From assembly GCF_002086815.1 (NCBI RefSeq), contig NZ_MVID01000030.1:20741-84740 (forward strand): 64,000 nucleotides of DNA, given 5' to 3'. The notes under the pieces were generated by a model. The model ran no database searches and was not told the DNA's origin. It saw only the letters and a program-made list of their open reading frames with translations. Made by a program: the position numbers and the translations under genes. How positions within the stretch are numbered: position 1 is the stretch's first letter; each line of letters opens with the position of its first letter. Source of the stretch: Mycolicibacterium parafortuitum. GTDB lineage: Bacteria > Actinomycetota > Actinomycetes > Mycobacteriales > Mycobacteriaceae. Below, piece after piece: positions 61,034 through 64,000 of the stretch.

Positions 61034-61654
61034 GTGGCCGTCACCCTCGCCGAGTTGGCGATCGCCGACTCCGCAGACGCCTGGACACAGGCCGGGTTCA
61101 CCACCGACGCCGACGTGTGCCGGGTCGGAAGCGTCGGGCTCCGGCTGGGTGCCGAGGGCAGGGGTATCGCCGGCTGGGCGTTGGCCGGGCTGGAGTCGGA
61201 CGGCGTCTGCGACATCGACGGTGTACCGACCACGTCCGCGGCGACGATCGCCACCGGTCCGGTCGCGCACCCGAACGGTGTCATCGCGATCGATCACGTC
61301 GTGCTGTTGTCGCCGAATCTCGGCCGGACCGTCGAGGCGTTCGCCGCGATAGGTGTGGCCCCGCGCCGCGAGCGCGACGCCGAACTCGGCGGGCGTGCGG
61401 TCAGGCAGATCTTCTTCCGGCTCGGGGAGGTGATCCTCGAGGTTGTCGGCGCGCCGGGCGACGCCGGAGCAGGCCCGTCGACGCTGTGGGGTGTCACGTT
61501 CACCGTGGCCGACGTCGATGCCACCGCGGCGTTCCTCGGTGAGCACACCACCCCGGTCAAGGATGCCGTGCAACCGGGCCGACGGATCACCACGCTGCGG
61601 CACCGGGAGGTCGGCATGTCGGTGCCGACAGCATTCATCTCGGCGAGTCGATGA
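61034..61654 (+). CDS. VOC (glyoxalase/dioxygenase superfamily) protein
   Basis: 206 residues, GTG start seven bases after the previous stop. The C-terminal module (residues ~85-200) has the VOC pattern IDHVVLLSPNLGRTVEAFAAIG, RQIFFRLGEVILEVVG and GVTFTVADVDATAAFLG. Only one clear metal His is visible (DHV) with E near ILEVVG, so metal binding is likely but the reaction unknown. The first ~80 residues may be a degenerate second module. Confidence 0.75.
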   Translation: MAVTLAELAIADSADAWTQAGFTTDADVCRVGSVGLRLGAEGRGIAGWALAGLESDGVCDIDGVPTTSAATIATGPVAHPNGVIAIDHVVLLSPNLGRTVEAFAAIGVAPRRERDAELGGRAVRQIFFRLGEVILEVVGAPGDAGAGPSTLWGVTFTVADVDATAAFLGEHTTPVKDAVQPGRRITTLRHREVGMSVPTAFISASR

Positions 61655-61688
61655 GCGCCCCCGCCAGGGGCACGCCTATCCTCGGCGG

Positions 61689-62168
61689 GTGACCGACACC
61701 GCCGCGCCCAGCCCCACCGAGGACGTCGTGGTCATCCATACCGACGGCGGTTGCCGGCCCAACCCCGGCCCTGGCGGCTGGGGTGCGGTGCTGAGGCACC
61801 GCCACCACGTCCGGGAGATGTTCGGCGGCGAACCGGAGCAGACGAGTAACAACCGGATGGAACTGACCGCGCCGATCATGGCGCTGGAGGCGTTGACCCG
61901 GCCGGTGTCGGTGCACCTGTACACCGACAGCACCTACGTCCGTAACGGCATCACCCAATGGGTGCTCGGCTGGGAGCGCAACGGATGGCTGACCGCCGCC
62001 AAGCAGCCGGTGAAGAACGCTGATCTGTGGCGCAGATTGCGGACCGCCTGCGCGCAGCACCGGGTCGAATGGTTCTGGGTGAAGGGACATTCCGGCATCG
62101 CCGACAACGAGCTGGCCGACGTGCTGGCGACGCGCGGATTGCAGGAAGCACTCGCCGCGTCCGTGTGA
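61689..62168 (+). CDS. rnhA: Ribonuclease HI
   Basis: 159 residues from the GTG at 61689. The catalytic set is visible: Asp in VVIHTDGGCRPNPGPGGWG, Glu in NNRMELTAPIMAL, Asp in LYTDSTYVRNGITQW, and the final HxxxxxN/D region KGHSGIADNELADVLA. It cleaves RNA in RNA-DNA hybrids, in the cytoplasm. It is followed by a hairpin. Confidence 0.96.
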   Translation: MTDTAAPSPTEDVVVIHTDGGCRPNPGPGGWGAVLRHRHHVREMFGGEPEQTSNNRMELTAPIMALEALTRPVSVHLYTDSTYVRNGITQWVLGWERNGWLTAAKQPVKNADLWRRLRTACAQHRVEWFWVKGHSGIADNELADVLATRGLQEALAASV

Positions 62169-62171
62169 GTA

Positions 62172-62215
62172 CCGGTCAGCCTTTGAGCTGTTCCGCCAAC
62201 ACGTACTGACCGGTC
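62172..62215 (+). terminator. Hairpin after rnhA
   Basis: ACCGGTCAG (62172-62180) and CTGACCGGT (62207-62215) are perfect 9-base inverted repeats with a 26-base loop, three bases past the stop of rnhA. The remaining ~180 bases before the next gene end show nothing else. Confidence 0.5.
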
Positions 62216-62394
62216 GGTGGCGCCACGTCGACCGTGATTCACCACGCGCCTTTGCGGAGAGAACAAGGAATGTTGGCCCGCAACGCAGATCGAAGACTGC
62301 CTGCATGCCGCAGTTGATCGGCTTGCCTGCACGCCGCGGCGTGCCGCATCCACCGGACGCCATGGTCGTCAGCGGCGCGGCAACGGGCCGGCGG

Positions 62395-63870
62395 TCAGGC
62401 CGCGTGGTCTTCGGGTGGTGCAGGGCCGCCGGGTTCGCCGGGGCTCGTATCGCGGTCCTCGGGTTCGGTTGCCGCGCTGTCGGTTTGACTCGGGCTTTCG
62501 GGTTCCTCGGGTGGCCGCAGTAGCCGTTCGGGGCGGTGGTAGGTGTTGACGCGGGCCTGGCCAGTGTCGAGGTGCTCCGGTGGGATCCATTCGACCTCAC
62601 CACGGGTGTTCATCCGGGTGGTCCAGGCGGTGGGATCCTCGTTGTTGACGCTGCGGTTGTCCGGTGGGCAGGCCAGGCCGAGGTCGTCGATGTTGGTCAG
62701 ACCGCCGCGGGCCCAGTCGCTGACGACGTGATGAACCTGGGCGCCGTAGGCGCCGACGGGGCAGCACGGCTTGGTACAACCGCCGTCGCGGGCGATCAAC
62801 ATGATCCGCTGTTCTGGCGAGGCGATGCGTTTGGTGCGGAACAGATCCAGCGCCGACCCGGTGGCCTTGTCGAACACGGCGAGGTAGTGGTTGGCGTGCG
62901 AACCCATCCGGATCACGTCCTTGATGGGCATCCTGGTGCCACCGCCGGTGGTGCCGACCCCGGCACGCGATTCCAGGTCTTGCAGTGTGGTGCGGATGAT
63001 GATCGACACCGGCAGCCCGTTGAGTTGGCCGAGTTCCCCGCTCATCAACGCGATCCGCCCGACCGCGATCAGCGCATCATGCTGGCGCTGCGCCAGGCTG
63101 CGGTCATCGCCGTCGATCTGCGCCTGACTTGGGGTGCCTGACGTGCAGGGTTGCGGATCGGCGGGATTGCACATACCCGGGGCGGCGTACTTGGCGAAGA
63201 TCGCCTCCCAGACTGCGCGGGCTTCCGGGGTGAGGTGTCCGGTGATCGCGCTCATCGCATCGACGCCTTGGTTACCGAGCGAGACCCCGCGGCGGCGGGC
63301 GCGTTCGGTGTCATCGGGTTCGGGGCCGTCCTGATCCAACAGAAACAAGGTCAGCTCGGCGGCGTCCTTCACCTCCTTCGGCCCGACCCCGACCGCGGTA
63401 CGCACCAGGTCGACCTCGAACTGCTCGCGGGTGGTCACATCGACCCAGGTGGGTAGTTTGTCGACCGCTTTGCGGATCACCTCGACGTGCTCGGGATTGA
63501 TCAGTCCCCGCGACTGGGCGACCGCGGTGGCGGGTAGCAGCGGCGGCAACGCCGGCCCGGTGACCGAGGGCCGCGGCGCCAACAGGGAAGCTTCAGTCAA
63601 CCGCCGGTTGGCTTCACTCGTCGAGATGCGCCACCGGATCCGCAGCACGTCTTTCCAGGATTTCGCGCCCATTTCCCGGGCGGTGGTTTCGGTCTGCAGC
63701 CGCGCCAACAATCGATGACCGATCCCGGGAAGCTGACAACCCAGAGCTTCCAACTCGTCCATGACCTCGACGAGCTCGTCGCGGGTCAGCAGGTCGAGAT
63801 CACAGGCGGCGACGGTGTCGAAGGCGGCGCGCAGCGCGCCGACCGCGTCCCGCAACTCCGCCCTCGACAT
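62395..63870 (-). CDS. HNH endonuclease of the 13E12 repeat family (DUF222)
   Basis: 491 residues from the ATG at 63870. The long DUF222 N-terminal part (DLLTRDELVEVMDELEALG; GLINPEHVEVIRKAVDKLP; GHLTPEARAVWEAIFAKYA) is followed by an HNH nuclease domain near residue 375: DGGCTKPCCPVGAYGAQVHHVVSDWARGG, with C-x3-C-type Cys and the HH pair, then LGLACPPDNRSVNN. Such genes occur in REP13E12 elements of mycobacteria, which attract prophage integration. The C-terminus is a Pro/Glu-rich tail. A LexA-type box sits just before the start. Confidence 0.9.
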   Translation of the reverse strand: MSRAELRDAVGALRAAFDTVAACDLDLLTRDELVEVMDELEALGCQLPGIGHRLLARLQTETTAREMGAKSWKDVLRIRWRISTSEANRRLTEASLLAPRPSVTGPALPPLLPATAVAQSRGLINPEHVEVIRKAVDKLPTWVDVTTREQFEVDLVRTAVGVGPKEVKDAAELTLFLLDQDGPEPDDTERARRRGVSLGNQGVDAMSAITGHLTPEARAVWEAIFAKYAAPGMCNPADPQPCTSGTPSQAQIDGDDRSLAQRQHDALIAVGRIALMSGELGQLNGLPVSIIIRTTLQDLESRAGVGTTGGGTRMPIKDVIRMGSHANHYLAVFDKATGSALDLFRTKRIASPEQRIMLIARDGGCTKPCCPVGAYGAQVHHVVSDWARGGLTNIDDLGLACPPDNRSVNNEDPTAWTTRMNTRGEVEWIPPEHLDTGQARVNTYHRPERLLRPPEEPESPSQTDSAATEPEDRDTSPGEPGGPAPPEDHAA

Positions 63871-63873
63871 AAT

Positions 63874-63889
63874 TCGAACATACGTGCGA
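63874..63889. promoter_or_regulatory. SOS (LexA) box before the HNH gene
   Basis: TCGAACATACGTGCGA matches the mycobacterial SOS palindrome TCGAAC-N4-GTTCGA with one mismatch, three bases upstream of the ATG. 13E12-family genes in M. tuberculosis include LexA-controlled members. The last 111 bases of the window hold no other feature I recognise. Confidence 0.7.
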
Positions 63890-64000
63890 CCACCGACAAA
63901 TCCGGGCCGGGTCCGCCGAGTCTGAAGAAGATGCCCACATGCGGCCGGCGGGTTCAAGGGGTGTTTGCAACAGTCTCTGCTTGAGAGGCTGTTATGCGTC

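Overview
The window is high-GC actinobacterial DNA from a mycobacterium, most likely a fast-growing, pigmented (scotochromogenic) Mycolicibacterium. The evidence is a backbone matching the M. tuberculosis Rv0972c-Rv0940c neighbourhood (fadE12, echA7, DUF1707 gene, VWA/MoxR pair, lprP, purH, purN, the Rv0955 and Rv0954 membrane proteins, Rv0953c-like oxidoreductase, sucD, sucC, M23 peptidase, uvrD1, chorismate mutase, pgi, Rv0945-like SDR, Fpg-like protein, Rv0940c-like oxidoreductase), a PGRS-type glycine-rich protein, DDN-type F420 proteins, a REP13E12 HNH gene and a crt operon. Rv names are from memory and synteny; no search was run.

Layout. 1-5.7 kb: end of an acyl-CoA dehydrogenase, an enoyl-CoA hydratase-like gene, a DUF1707 gene, five exact 61-bp tandem repeats, then a VWA/AAA+ pair. 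5.8-17.6 kb: a ten-gene minus-strand catabolic operon (branched-chain-type ABC importer, FAH-family enzyme, LigB-type ring-cleavage dioxygenase, RidA-like protein, alpha/beta hydrolase, amidohydrolase), a transposase-domain ORF bounded by 19-bp inverted repeats, and two tandem FadR-type regulators. 17.6-22.9 kb: Rv0954-Rv0955-purN-purH-lprP operon. 23-29 kb: sfnG, an F420/LLM oxidoreductase, a thiolase-like gene and an operon of two AAA+ ATPases behind a palindromic operator. 29-43.4 kb: sucCD, M23 peptidase, uvrD1-type helicase, a PE-less PGRS protein, chorismate mutase behind a probable aromatic attenuator, an acyltransferase, gabD-like dehydrogenase and pgi. 43.5-48 kb: SDR, Fpg-like protein, small membrane protein, LLM oxidoreductase, glycosyltransferase. 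48.3-56.5 kb: crtE-I-B-Yc-Yd-T-U, a Rieske gene and idi. 56.5-64 kb: ROK regulator with aldolase-like gene and MFS exporter, two DDN-like proteins, VOC protein, rnhA and an SOS-box REP13E12 HNH gene.

How genes work together. The 5.8-15.2 kb operon reads as uptake plus ring opening of an aromatic or N-heterocyclic compound, with the FadR pair as likely controllers because a TGGTTRC-type motif occurs before both units. Three perfect matches to the KstR motif TnnAACnnGTTnnA precede the two LLM oxidoreductases and the thiolase-like gene, linking them to steroid catabolism. The crt operon contains the enzymes expected for isorenieratene (leprotene)-type aromatic carotenoids, with IPP isomerase beside it.

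The observations I consider most novel are the chorismate mutase leader peptide/terminator, the inverted-repeat-bounded transposase-domain ORF, the catabolic operon, the paired AAA+ operon and the PGRS domain carried on a signal peptide rather than a PE domain.
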